A stretch of 64,000 nucleotides of DNA, from contig KB911146.1 of assembly GCA_000383355.1 (NCBI GenBank), positions 51,701-115,700 on the forward strand, read 5' to 3'. Of this stretch, positions 44,101 through 53,328 are shown one piece after another. The position numbers were made by a program, and so were the translations under genes. Numbering within the stretch: position 1 is the stretch's first letter; every line of letters starts with the position of its first letter. Below the pieces are notes generated by a model. The model worked only from the letters and a program-made list of their open reading frames with translations, ran no database searches and was not told the origin of the DNA. This stretch comes from Flavobacterium sp. SCGC AAA160-P02. Lineage in GTDB: Bacteria; Bacteroidota; Bacteroidia; Flavobacteriales; Flavobacteriaceae.

Positions 44101-45196
44101 TAAACAAAAAGTATTGATTGTTAGTTCAGAATTTCCTCCAGAACCAGGTGGAATCGGTAACCATGCATATAATATTGCTAAGCAATTGAGTATGAATAAT
44201 TATACTGTAACTGTTGTATGTGATCAACGTTCTAAAATAAGTAATGAAAAATCATTATTTGATCTAAACGAATCATTTAAAATTATTAGAATAAAGAAGC
44301 AATCTATCCGTATTTTAATGTACTTAAATAGAATATTTCAAATTTTTAAACACACGTATAGAAATGAAATGATTATAGCCTCTGGTAAATTTCCTCTTTG
44401 GATTGTAGCAATAACATCTTTATTCTTTGGAGAAAAAAAATATATAGCTGTCGTACATGGTTCAGAAGTAAATTTCAAAAAAAACATATTGCGTAAAACT
44501 ATAGATATATCATTGAAAAAGTTTGACCATATAATAGCTGTTTCTAATTTTACAAAATCATTAGTTTCTTATTTAAAACTAACGAATATAACCGTAATTC
44601 CTAATGGTTTTGCATTATCAAAAACTTCAACAATTGCTAATGAGAAAATAAAAGGGAAACCTAGTTTAATTACTGTTGGGTCTATTTCTGAGAGAAAAGG
44701 TCAAAGAAATGTTATCAACTCACTTCCATATCTAATACAATCATATCCAGAAATTCATTATCATATGGTTGGCAAACCATATAAAAAAGACGAATTTTTT
44801 AATCTTGCAAAAAAACTAGGTGTAGATAAACATATTACTTTTCATGGAGCTGTTAGTAATGAGGTTAAAATAAAGTTACTTCAAAATAGTGATATTTTTA
44901 CGATGCTAAGTCAAAACACTGCTTCTGGAGATGTTGAAGGATTTGGAATTGCAATTTTGGAAGCCAATAGTCTAGGCATACCCTCTATAGGAGCAAAAAA
45001 TTGTGGAATAGAAGATGCTATTTTAGACTATAAATCAGGTATACTCATTCAGAATAACAACCCTTATGAATTTGAGAAATCAATTAAAAATATATTAGAC
45101 AAATATGACTTTTACGTTCACGAATCAAAACTATGGGCGTCAAAATTTTCATGGAAAAATATTATTAGAGAATATATAAAGATTTTAGAGCTTTGA
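44093..45196 (+). CDS. Family 4 glycosyltransferase
   Basis: A 367-residue GT-B enzyme with an N-terminal glycine-rich loop VSSEFPPEPGGIGNHAYNIA, a central HIIAVSNFTKSLVSYL and VIPNGF, and a donor domain with GSISERKGQRNVINSL, HYHMVGKPY and ITFHGAVSNEVKIKLLQNSD. The retaining-enzyme E-x7-E region is EGFGIAILEANSLGIP. All key blocks are present. The stop overlaps the TTG start of the following transferase. Sugar specificity is unknown. Confidence 0.88.
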   Translation: MINKQKVLIVSSEFPPEPGGIGNHAYNIAKQLSMNNYTVTVVCDQRSKISNEKSLFDLNESFKIIRIKKQSIRILMYLNRIFQIFKHTYRNEMIIASGKFPLWIVAITSLFFGEKKYIAVVHGSEVNFKKNILRKTIDISLKKFDHIIAVSNFTKSLVSYLKLTNITVIPNGFALSKTSTIANEKIKGKPSLITVGSISERKGQRNVINSLPYLIQSYPEIHYHMVGKPYKKDEFFNLAKKLGVDKHITFHGAVSNEVKIKLLQNSDIFTMLSQNTASGDVEGFGIAILEANSLGIPSIGAKNCGIEDAILDYKSGILIQNNNPYEFEKSIKNILDKYDFYVHESKLWASKFSWKNIIREYIKILEL

Positions 45197-46329
45197 AAAT
45201 AGCGATTATATCACATACAGAACACTATCGGGATTCTTCAGGTAAAATTAGAGGTTGGGGACCTACTATAAAAGAAATTAATAAATTGGCTGTTGTATCA
45301 AATTCTATAGTTCATATAGCTCCCTTTCACAATGGAAATGCACCTGATAGTTCTTTATCTTATTCAGCAAAAAACATAAATTATTTACCTTTAAGACCTT
45401 CAGGAGGTAAGGGTTTACTTAAATTATCTATTTTTTTAACTGCACCTCACAATTTATATATGATATATAAAGCTTTAAAAAGTGTAGATTTTATTCAATT
45501 TAGAGCACCTACTGGTATGGGATTGTACGTATTACCTTTTTTAAGGTTATTTTACGATTCGAAATACTGGATAAAATATGCCGGAAATTGGAAAGATGAA
45601 AAAATGCCACTTGGAAATAAACTTCAAAAAAAATGGTTGCAAAATTTCACATCAAAAAATACTAAAATTACTATAAATGGTTTCTGGAAAAATGAGAGAA
45701 ACAATATAATCCCTTTTGAAAACCCGTGTTTAGATCAAAATGACAGAAAACTTGGTCGTAATATACTAGCTGCTAAAAAATTAAAAAAAACAGTAGAGTT
45801 TTGTTTTGTAGGTGCTTTAAATAATCATAAAGGTGTAGATAAAATTTTAGAAGCCTTAAAGTGCCTTAATAACAAAGACATTAAATATATATTTCATTTT
45901 GTTGGAGATGGTTCACAGCGAATTGACTTTGAAAAAACAGCAAAACTTCTAAGATTAGAAATTGTTTTTCATGGATTCTTAGCAAAAGATTCGATTAGTA
46001 ATATCTATTCAAGATGTGATTTTATAATTCTCCCATCTAAAAGTGAGGGTTTTCCCAAAGTTATTGGTGAAGCAATGAATTTTGGTTGTATACCTATTGT
46101 TTCTGATGTTTCCTGCATTTCGCAATATATACAGGATGGTATTAATGGATTTCTTATAAAACCCATAACATCTAAAGAAATCTTAAAAAAAATAAATTTA
46201 GCGCTAAATTTAACTTATAGTGAGAGATTAAAAATTAAAAAATATAATTTTGAATTGGCAGAGAAATTTACATATGATTACTATAATAATCGAATTATGA
46301 ATGAAATTTTTAAATTAAAAAGCAAATAA
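45193..46329 (+). CDS. Family 4-like glycosyltransferase (TTG start)
   Basis: A 378-residue GT-B enzyme whose C-terminal domain has FCFVGALNNHKGVDKILEAL, FHFVGDGSQRIDFEKTAKLL, IVFHGFLAKDSISNIYSRCD and the E-x7-E region SEGFPKVIGEAMNFGCIPIV. No ATG occurs near the N-terminus. The TTG at 45193 overlaps the preceding TGA (TTGA) and gives KIAIISHTEHYRDSSGKIRG, a normal GT-B first strand, so translational coupling from the previous gene is likely. Confidence 0.85.
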   Translation: MKIAIISHTEHYRDSSGKIRGWGPTIKEINKLAVVSNSIVHIAPFHNGNAPDSSLSYSAKNINYLPLRPSGGKGLLKLSIFLTAPHNLYMIYKALKSVDFIQFRAPTGMGLYVLPFLRLFYDSKYWIKYAGNWKDEKMPLGNKLQKKWLQNFTSKNTKITINGFWKNERNNIIPFENPCLDQNDRKLGRNILAAKKLKKTVEFCFVGALNNHKGVDKILEALKCLNNKDIKYIFHFVGDGSQRIDFEKTAKLLRLEIVFHGFLAKDSISNIYSRCDFIILPSKSEGFPKVIGEAMNFGCIPIVSDVSCISQYIQDGINGFLIKPITSKEILKKINLALNLTYSERLKIKKYNFELAEKFTYDYYNNRIMNEIFKLKSK

Positions 46330-46330
46330 T

Positions 46331-47665
46331 TTGGTTAAGTATATACTAAATAATAGGTTGCTTTTTATAGGAATTCACATCCTTTTAGGTTATGCGTCAA
46401 CGCTATTAAGAGGTTCTAATAGTTTAAAATTGTTATGGCTTTTAATAATTGGATTTTTTATTTTTAGTATTTTTTTTAAGAAAAATAGAAATGAAGAGGC
46501 ATTTTTATTTGCTGCTTATATAAGTGCTGCAGAAGTCTTTATAAGAATGTCTAAAGGAATGATATTATATGAGACAGGAAAATACAGTGTTATATTATTT
46601 TTACTATTGGGTATTTTTGTTGGAAAATTTAAACAAAAATTTTCAGTTAGTTTAGCTTTTTATCTGTTATTATTATTACTAGGCATTGTTTTTACACGTG
46701 TTCCAGAAGGCGAATATATTAGAAAAGCAATTGCATTTAATTTAAGTGGTCCTTTTGTTTTGGGTATTGCTGGGTTGTATTTTTATAAAAGAAGTATTAC
46801 AAAAGAAAATTTAATGAATGCGTTATTTTTTATGATACTTCCTCTATTTTCTATGGTTACCTATCTCTATTTTAAAACACCAGATTTAAAAGATATTGTC
46901 TTTCAAGGAGCAGCAAATTTTGATACCTCAGGTGGTTTTGGTCCAAATCAAGTTGCTACTGCTATTGGTTTAGGTATTTTTATTATTGCGGTGTTTATTT
47001 TAATGAAAGAACGAATTACCGGATATTTACTACTAGATGTATTTCTTTTACTCTATTTTTTTTATAGAGGTTTGTTAACTTTTTCTAGAGGAGGATTAAT
47101 CACTGGAGTTATAGCACTAATTTGTTTTTCATTGTTTTATACCTTGTATAAAAAAATTTCTTTAGCGTCTTTTATTACCTATGTTGGTATTGTAATCGTT
47201 TTTACAATAGGTATTTGGCTTTTCACTTCTAATATTACTGGAGGTATGTTAGACAATAGATATGCTGGTAAGAATGCAAGTGGCGTACAAAAAAAAGATC
47301 TAAGTTCTGGTAGAGTTGATATTTTAACTGAGCAAATAAAAAGTTTTACAGAGAACCCTCTTGGTATTGGGGTTGGAAATGGTAAATATAAACGGCAGGG
47401 AGCTATTAGCAATGTAACTGCCGCTTCACATAACGAAGTAGGAAGGTTAATAGAAGAACATGGAATTATTGGTTTTATTATATTATTACTATTACTACTA
47501 TTACCACTAGCAAATTTCTGGTATGGAAATAATTACCAAAGAGCATTTATCTCAGCATTTTATCTATTATGGTTTTTAACCATTAATCATTCAGCAATGC
47601 GTATTGCTTTTCCAGGTTTTATTTATGGGTTGAGTTTAATAACTATCATACATGAAAAAGAATAA
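46331..47665 (+). CDS. O-antigen ligase / polymerase-type membrane protein (Wzy/WaaL fold)
   Basis: A 444-residue protein with about 11-12 membrane helices and a large periplasmic loop near residues 310-370. That loop contains SSGRVDILTEQIKSFTENPL and GVGNGKYKRQG, then HNEVGRLIEEHGIIGF, the pattern of the O-antigen ligase (PF04932-type) family. The start is probably a TTG at 46331, since no ATG is found before the second helix. Whether it polymerises the repeat unit or ligates glycan to a carrier cannot be told. The next gene overlaps it by 14 bases. Confidence 0.82.
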   Translation: MVKYILNNRLLFIGIHILLGYASTLLRGSNSLKLLWLLIIGFFIFSIFFKKNRNEEAFLFAAYISAAEVFIRMSKGMILYETGKYSVILFLLLGIFVGKFKQKFSVSLAFYLLLLLLGIVFTRVPEGEYIRKAIAFNLSGPFVLGIAGLYFYKRSITKENLMNALFFMILPLFSMVTYLYFKTPDLKDIVFQGAANFDTSGGFGPNQVATAIGLGIFIIAVFILMKERITGYLLLDVFLLLYFFYRGLLTFSRGGLITGVIALICFSLFYTLYKKISLASFITYVGIVIVFTIGIWLFTSNITGGMLDNRYAGKNASGVQKKDLSSGRVDILTEQIKSFTENPLGIGVGNGKYKRQGAISNVTAASHNEVGRLIEEHGIIGFIILLLLLLLPLANFWYGNNYQRAFISAFYLLWFLTINHSAMRIAFPGFIYGLSLITIIHEKE

Positions 47666-48665
47666 AATATTATATATAGGAAATAACCTTGTTAAAAAAA
47701 CTAATTATGCTACCTCCATGGATATTTTGAGTAACTTGTTAAAATTAGAGGGGTTTACAATTTACAGGAGCTCTTCAAAATCTAACAAAATACGAAGGCT
47801 GTTAGAGATGTGTTTTGCCATTTTTCATTATAGGACTAAAGTTGATTATGTATTAATAGATACCTTTAGTACCTCTAACTTTTATTATGCCTTACTAACA
47901 TCTCAGTTGTGCAGATTGTTTAGACTAAAATATTTACCCATCCTTCATGGTGGTAATTTACCGTATCGTTTAAAACAAAATCCAAAATTATCATCTCTAA
48001 TTTTTAACAACTCGTTTCAAAATATTGCTCCTTCTGGCTATTTAAAATATGAATTCGAAATAAAAGAATATACAACACTATTAATTCCAAATGTAATTCC
48101 AATTGCCAACTATACTTTTAAAGAAAGAAAAAAAATTGCTCCAAAATTATTATATGTAAGAGCTTTTGCAAGTATTTATAACCCCGCTATGGCTATTGAG
48201 GTTTTAAAAGAGTTGAAGAAAAAATATCCAGAAGCAACTCTATGCATGATAGGCCCAGATAAAGACGGTACATTAAAAGATGTTAAACACCTTATTAATA
48301 CATATGGCTTACAAGACAGTGTTGAAATTACGGGTGTATTATCAAAAAAAGAATGGCATAAAAAATCTGAAGACTTTGATGTCTTTATTAATACTACCAA
48401 TGTAGATAATACACCGATAAGCGTTATAGAAGCCATGGCTTTGGGCTTGCCTGTAGTATCAACTAATGTAGGCGGCTTGCCTTATTTGATTAGTAATAAT
48501 ATAGATGGTGTATTGGTAGATAAAGAACAACCAATACTAATGGCGAATCAAATTCATAAAATAATTAAAGAAAATAAAAGTTCATTCGCAAATAAAGCTA
48601 GAAGTAAGGCAGAAAATTTTGATTGGAGTGTAGTCAGAAATCAGTGGTTAAAATTATTACAATAA
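47652..48665 (+). CDS. Family 4 glycosyltransferase
   Basis: A 337-residue GT-B enzyme. The N-terminal half has KILYIGNNLVKKTNYATSMD and YLPILHGGNLPYRL. The C-terminal half has KLLYVRAFASIYNPAMAIEV, ATLCMIGPDKDGTLKDVKHL, VEITGVLSKKEWHKKSEDFD and the donor-site region TPISVIEAMALGLPVVSTNV. The first Glu of the usual E-x7-E is replaced by DNTPISVIEA, as in several bacterial GT4 members. Its final base overlaps the next ATG (TAATG). Confidence 0.85.
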   Translation: MKKNKILYIGNNLVKKTNYATSMDILSNLLKLEGFTIYRSSSKSNKIRRLLEMCFAIFHYRTKVDYVLIDTFSTSNFYYALLTSQLCRLFRLKYLPILHGGNLPYRLKQNPKLSSLIFNNSFQNIAPSGYLKYEFEIKEYTTLLIPNVIPIANYTFKERKKIAPKLLYVRAFASIYNPAMAIEVLKELKKKYPEATLCMIGPDKDGTLKDVKHLINTYGLQDSVEITGVLSKKEWHKKSEDFDVFINTTNVDNTPISVIEAMALGLPVVSTNVGGLPYLISNNIDGVLVDKEQPILMANQIHKIIKENKSSFANKARSKAENFDWSVVRNQWLKLLQ

Positions 48666-49945
48666 TGTTATATAAATTCTTATACAAAATAGGTAGTTTC
48701 ATAAGAAACCCATCAATAAAAAAACATTTAATTTTTTTAGAAAAAAGTAATGGATGGTCATCTGATAAACTTAAAGAATATCAATTACAAAAAATAAAAA
48801 AAATTGTTGCGTTTGCTTATGAAAATTCAAGCTTTTATAAATCACATTTTTCAAGTAATAATTTTCATCCATCGGACATCAAAGAATTAAGTGATGTAAA
48901 AAATATACCCATTTTAGAAAAAGTAGATGTACTTACTAGCAATGCAAAAATTCACACAAATTTTAAAGGTAAAACCTTTACAGCGATAACATCAGGGAGT
49001 TCAGGTCAGTCTTTGAGTTTTCAACGAGACGAATCTGCAGACTCATTTAATAGAGCAACTATTCAAAAAGGCTATTTGTGGTATGGCGTTTATCCATGGC
49101 AATTAAACGGATATTTTTGGGGGTTTAATTTTAATTTTTTAAAAAAAAATAAAACAATAATTTTAGATTTTTTACAAAATAGGTTTAGAATTTTCAACTA
49201 CAATTCTTATAATCTAAAAAGATTTGTTAAAAAATTAAACAAAGCAACCTACATACATGGTTATTCTTCAATGATATATCAAACAGCAAAATTAATTAAT
49301 GAAAGAGGGTTATTAAAACCTAAAGGTATTAAAATGATTAAAGGTACATCAGAGAAAATTTTTAAGAATTATCATGATGAGGTCATAAAAGCTTTTGGGT
49401 CTAAAATAATCAGCGAATATGGAGCTACTGAATCAGGTATTATTGCATTTGAGTGTCTAGAAGGTAACATGCATATTAATATGGAAGGTGTTTTAGTTGA
49501 AGAAATAAATCATGAAATAGTTGTTACCAATCTTCAGATGAAATCTTTCCCCATAATTCGTTATAAATTAGGCGATTATATAGAATTGGAATCAGACTTA
49601 AAAAAATGTAAATGTGGAAGAAATCATAGAATTTTAAAAGAAGTTACAGGTAGGGTTGGACTGCCTATTTATGGAAAGTCTGAAATTTACCCGAGTTTTA
49701 CATTTTATTATATTTTTAAAAATTTAGATTCTCAATATAGTATTAAATTAAATTATCAAATTATTCAAAAAGAAAAAGGTATCCTTTTGGTTAAAATTGA
49801 ACAAAAACTCACTAATAAACAAATTAAAAAGTTACATACAGAATTTGTCAAGTATTTTAATAACGACATTCAATACACTATAGAAGATGAATATATTTTA
49901 CAATCTAATGAAGGAAAATTAAAAAGTTTTATTTCACATTTATAA
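48665..49945 (+). CDS. CapK/PaaK-like adenylate-forming protein
   Basis: A 426-residue protein of the phenylacetate-CoA ligase-like branch of ANL enzymes. Seen are AITSGSSGQSLSFQRD (the Ser/Gly-rich ATP loop), IHGYSSMIYQTAKLI, ISEYGATESGIIAFECLEG and KLGDYIELE. CapK-like members occur in many capsule and O-antigen clusters, but their reaction is not established; activation of an acid that is then attached to the glycan is one idea. The frame extends to an ATG at 48623, but the ATG at 48665 (MLYKFLYKIGSFIRNPSIK), overlapping the previous stop, is chosen. Confidence 0.85.
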   Translation: MLYKFLYKIGSFIRNPSIKKHLIFLEKSNGWSSDKLKEYQLQKIKKIVAFAYENSSFYKSHFSSNNFHPSDIKELSDVKNIPILEKVDVLTSNAKIHTNFKGKTFTAITSGSSGQSLSFQRDESADSFNRATIQKGYLWYGVYPWQLNGYFWGFNFNFLKKNKTIILDFLQNRFRIFNYNSYNLKRFVKKLNKATYIHGYSSMIYQTAKLINERGLLKPKGIKMIKGTSEKIFKNYHDEVIKAFGSKIISEYGATESGIIAFECLEGNMHINMEGVLVEEINHEIVVTNLQMKSFPIIRYKLGDYIELESDLKKCKCGRNHRILKEVTGRVGLPIYGKSEIYPSFTFYYIFKNLDSQYSIKLNYQIIQKEKGILLVKIEQKLTNKQIKKLHTEFVKYFNNDIQYTIEDEYILQSNEGKLKSFISHL

Positions 49946-49946
49946 T

Positions 49947-50696
49947 ATGATCAAAGAATTAGTTTCAATAATAACACCCTCCTATAATTCCTCTAAATTT
50001 ATTGAAGAAACTATAGCGAGTGTTCAAGCTCAGACTTATAGTCACTGGGAAATGTTAATAACTGATGATGGCTCTACTGATAATTCTTTTGAGATTATAA
50101 AGGAAATATGTAAAAAAGATTCTCGCGTCAAATTATTTTCAATTAAAAATGCTGGACCTGCTGTAGCAAGAAATAACTCAATAAAACATGCAAAAGGTAA
50201 ATATGTAGCTTTTTTAGATAGTGATGATTTGTGGATGCCTGAGTTTTTATCTACATCAATAAAATTTATAACAAAATCTGAAGGGTTTATTTTTTCATCT
50301 TATAAGAGATGTAATGAAATTACCTTAAAAGAACAGTACAAAGATTTTATTGTTCCAGAAAATGTTACTTATATGGATATTTTAAAAACAAATTCTATCA
50401 GTTGTTTAACTGCTTTTATAGATATAGAAAAATTAGGGAAGGAGTTCATGCCCGAGGTTTTATATAGACAAGATATGGGTTTATGGTTAAAATATCTTAA
50501 AAAAATAAATTATGCAAAAGGTATTAAAGAAACTTTAGCGATATACAGAATCAGAGATAACTCTCATTCAAGAAATAAAAAAAAGCTTTTAAAACCTCAA
50601 TGGTATTTTTATAGACACGTAGAAAATTTATCCTTTGTAACGTCAGTTTATTTAATGATTGTTTGGGGGTATAGAGGGTTTAAAAAATACAGTTGA
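49947..50696 (+). CDS. Family 2 glycosyltransferase
   Basis: A 249-residue GT-A enzyme of the WcaA/SpsA type. It has SIITPSYNSSKFIEETIASV, MLITDDGSTDNSFEI, GPAVARNNSIKHAKGKYVAF and the metal-binding LDSDDLWMP near residue 95. The C-terminal part LAIYRIRDNSHSRNKKKL is typical for this subfamily. It lies one base after the CapK-like gene and is the last transferase before the initiating sugar-phosphate transferase, which has its own promoter-like motif. Confidence 0.9.
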   Translation: MIKELVSIITPSYNSSKFIEETIASVQAQTYSHWEMLITDDGSTDNSFEIIKEICKKDSRVKLFSIKNAGPAVARNNSIKHAKGKYVAFLDSDDLWMPEFLSTSIKFITKSEGFIFSSYKRCNEITLKEQYKDFIVPENVTYMDILKTNSISCLTAFIDIEKLGKEFMPEVLYRQDMGLWLKYLKKINYAKGIKETLAIYRIRDNSHSRNKKKLLKPQWYFYRHVENLSFVTSVYLMIVWGYRGFKKYS

Positions 50697-50723
50697 TTAC
50701 TAGCAAATAAAGAAAAATGTAAC

Positions 50724-50731
50724 TATATTTG
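50724..50731 (+). promoter_or_regulatory. Promoter -7 element (TATATTTG) before the initiating transferase
   Basis: A TAnnTTTG match 50 bases before the ATG at 50782, in the 85-base gap after the last family 2 transferase. It suggests the initiating enzyme can be transcribed independently of the rest of the locus. Confidence 0.5.
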
Positions 50732-50781
50732 ATGTAACATATTATTTTCCCCTTAATAACCTTAATTCCCTAGTTAACGTT

Positions 50782-52164
50782 ATGAATAATAACTCATCGT
50801 ATATTGATATATCCGAGAGAAAGCTACTTTTGCGTTTTCTTGATATAACTCTTATTATTACAGGCATATTTTTAGCCTCAGATTACACTAGTTTCTCATA
50901 CATAGATTCTTACAATACTTCAATTTTTAACTGGCTTATTTTGCTAGCTTTCTATTTTCTTTTTTTTGGAGAAGTTTTTCAGTTGTATGATTTAAAGATT
51001 TCGGCTAGCAGATTTAAAATAATTAAAAATTTATCTTTAGCGTCGCTGGTTACAACATTTGTTTTTGTTTTAACGCCTTTTTATTCACCATCGTTACCAG
51101 AAAATAGAATTCAAATTATCTATTTGTTTCTACTGTTAATACTACCAGTGTTATGTTGGAGATTAGCCTATATAGCCTTGTTGTTTTCTCCAAAATTTTT
51201 TAAAGAAATAGTAATCATTAGTCACTCATCAACTATAAATGAATTGCTAGAATTAACAAAGGATGATCATCATCACAATGTTGGAAAATACTTATCAAAT
51301 AATAAAAATGCTAGTTTCGAAAATTTTGTTAATATCAACGAAGCCAATATATATGAAATAGTTAGATCAAATAATATTAAGGAAGTCATAATTAATACTA
51401 GTGGTTTTAGCACTGAAATTATTAAAAAAATTAATAGGGATTTAATTTTATTATTTGAAGAAGGTATCAATATTAAGAGTTCAGAAAGTTTTTATGAAGA
51501 AATTACAGCGAGTGTCCCTAAAAACTATTTAGATTTTAATTTCTATAAAAACATGAATTTAAGTTGCAATAGTAATAAGCGATTTTATAAACTATTTCAT
51601 CGTTTTTTAGACATATTAATCTCTTTAATAGGGTTGCTTATTTTTATGGTAATCCTTCCTCTTATATTTATTTTAAATATTTTCATAAACAAAGGACCTT
51701 TATTTTATACCCAAATTAGAGTTGGTAAAAATGGTCAAAACTTTAATATATTTAAACTTAGATCTATGGTGGTTAATGCTGAAACTTCAGGAGCAGTTTA
51801 TGCACAAAAAAATGATACAAGAATCACTAAGTTTGGAAAATTTTTAAGAAAAACTAGACTAGATGAAGTGCCACAGTTTTTTAATATTCTTAAAGGAGAT
51901 ATGAGTATTATTGGACCAAGACCTGAACGTCCAGAATTTGTAAAAGGTTTAGAAGAAAAAGTGCCATTTTATGCCATAAGACATGTTGTAAAGCCAGGTC
52001 TTACAGGTTGGGCTCAAGTAAAGTTTCCTTACGCAGGAACTTTAGAAGAGCAAGAAAAAAAATTAAGGTATGATTTGTTTTATATTAAAGAACAAAGTAT
52101 GTTCTTAGATTTTAAAATTATTATCAAAACTATTACTACTGTCTTATTTTTTAGAGGTCAATAA
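50782..52164 (+). CDS. Polyprenyl-phosphate sugar-1-phosphate transferase (initiating glycosyltransferase)
   Basis: A 460-residue WcaJ/WbaP-type protein. It has about four N-terminal membrane helices (residues 15-130), a central Rossmann-like non-catalytic domain (about 140-250), another hydrophobic segment (about 275-305) and the catalytic bacterial sugar transferase domain. Blocks are GPLFYTQIRVGKNGQNFNIF, KLRSMVVNAE, RKTRLDEVPQFFNILKGDMS, IGPRPERPEFV and KPGLTGWAQVKFPYAG. It transfers a sugar-1-phosphate to undecaprenyl phosphate and so starts the repeat unit of the glycan. The 3' end overlaps the convergent DUF4105 gene by 21 bases. Confidence 0.92.
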   Translation: MNNNSSYIDISERKLLLRFLDITLIITGIFLASDYTSFSYIDSYNTSIFNWLILLAFYFLFFGEVFQLYDLKISASRFKIIKNLSLASLVTTFVFVLTPFYSPSLPENRIQIIYLFLLLILPVLCWRLAYIALLFSPKFFKEIVIISHSSTINELLELTKDDHHHNVGKYLSNNKNASFENFVNINEANIYEIVRSNNIKEVIINTSGFSTEIIKKINRDLILLFEEGINIKSSESFYEEITASVPKNYLDFNFYKNMNLSCNSNKRFYKLFHRFLDILISLIGLLIFMVILPLIFILNIFINKGPLFYTQIRVGKNGQNFNIFKLRSMVVNAETSGAVYAQKNDTRITKFGKFLRKTRLDEVPQFFNILKGDMSIIGPRPERPEFVKGLEEKVPFYAIRHVVKPGLTGWAQVKFPYAGTLEEQEKKLRYDLFYIKEQSMFLDFKIIIKTITTVLFFRGQ

Positions 52165-53325
52165 TTTGTATAAATAAAAATTTCTTACAAATAACATCGC
52201 TATAATTGGAAGCACTGCAAAAGAAAACTGTTGAATACCAGTAACCGAAACAACAATTGTTAATGAAAGCATTAATAAATATCCTTTGATATATTTAGAT
52301 ACCCATGATGGTAACTTCTTCTTTAAAAGAACAAAACTGATACATATATTTGGTGCAAATGCCCATAAAAAATGAAAGTTATTAGGTGCTGTAAAATGAT
52401 CTGTAAAAAACCACAAGAAACAGATTAACAATCCTACAAGACCTGTCACAAAAAATAGTGAAAAATCTACCCATTTAGATCTCTTATTTCTTTTTTGATC
52501 TCTGTAAGTAATTACTAGTGTTAATAATAAAATAATTGAAAATATGAAAAATGGATTATACCATTGAGTTTTAATTTCTTTCTCTTTAAAGTTTAAGAGT
52601 ATATTCTCGTTTTTTATTAAAGAGATACTTTTGCTGTTTTTAGTCTTTTTAGCTCTTTTAAATGCTTTATAGACATAATCTGGCAAATACATATACTCTT
52701 CAGAAGTAATAGCTTTATCTAAGGTGTTTCCTAAGGCTAAATTAATCCCAAAATTTCCCCAAGTATTCCAAGGAAGTTCTTTGTTCATTAATTGCCTCAT
52801 GGTATAATCTTCATTAGAAAATGATGATGGAAATTGAACTTGATCTCCAAGAATTTCTTTGGTGATATCTCTTAGTTTAGTAGCACAATTATTAAAATAT
52901 GGATCGTATAAATAATTCGCGTTTTCAGGATAGGAATTAACTTCTAAAAGTTGAAACATTTTCTGCTTTTCATCTTGTGATAAATTGAGGACTTGAGCCT
53001 TCATCCATCTTTTTTGATAGTTGTAACTAGCTAAAAAGTTCGGAAAAGATTGTTTTCCTATTTTATAGATTAATTTTCCTTTAATAAAATTCAGATAAAA
53101 GTTAGGTTGATTAAAATCAAATAATCCATAATTATAAACTGCATCCATTCTTAAAACAGGATCTTTAACTCTTATGGCACTATGACCAAAAGCTTCAAAA
53201 AGAACATTTCCAGGACCTACGGTAATAATACTTATTTCTGAATATACAGAAAGTTTTGAGCTTTGTGATTGTATGTTTTGAGATATAATAAAAAGTAATA
53301 CAATGTAAAAGTGTATTTTTTTCAT
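52144..53325 (-). CDS. DUF4105 family membrane protein
   Basis: A 393-residue protein with a signal peptide (to about residue 20, NIQSQ). The periplasmic domain has FEAFGHSAIRVKDP and YDPYFNNCATKLRDI, the His/Cys motifs of the DUF4105 (Lnb N-terminal-like) family that recall a papain-like fold. About five C-terminal membrane helices follow (residues about 255-385). Lnb-type proteins remodel lipoprotein acyl chains in some Gram-positives; an equivalent role in Bacteroidota is unproved. It starts 4 bases after the PorV/PorQ-like gene and is co-transcribed with it. Confidence 0.82.
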   Translation of the reverse strand: MKKIHFYIVLLFIISQNIQSQSSKLSVYSEISIITVGPGNVLFEAFGHSAIRVKDPVLRMDAVYNYGLFDFNQPNFYLNFIKGKLIYKIGKQSFPNFLASYNYQKRWMKAQVLNLSQDEKQKMFQLLEVNSYPENANYLYDPYFNNCATKLRDITKEILGDQVQFPSSFSNEDYTMRQLMNKELPWNTWGNFGINLALGNTLDKAITSEEYMYLPDYVYKAFKRAKKTKNSKSISLIKNENILLNFKEKEIKTQWYNPFFIFSIILLLTLVITYRDQKRNKRSKWVDFSLFFVTGLVGLLICFLWFFTDHFTAPNNFHFLWAFAPNICISFVLLKKKLPSWVSKYIKGYLLMLSLTIVVSVTGIQQFSFAVLPIIAMLFVRNFYLYKLLTSKK

Positions 53326-53328
53326 GGG

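Noticed and set aside
47179..47412. 77-codon minus-strand ORF
   Set aside because: Antisense shadow of the O-antigen ligase-type gene.
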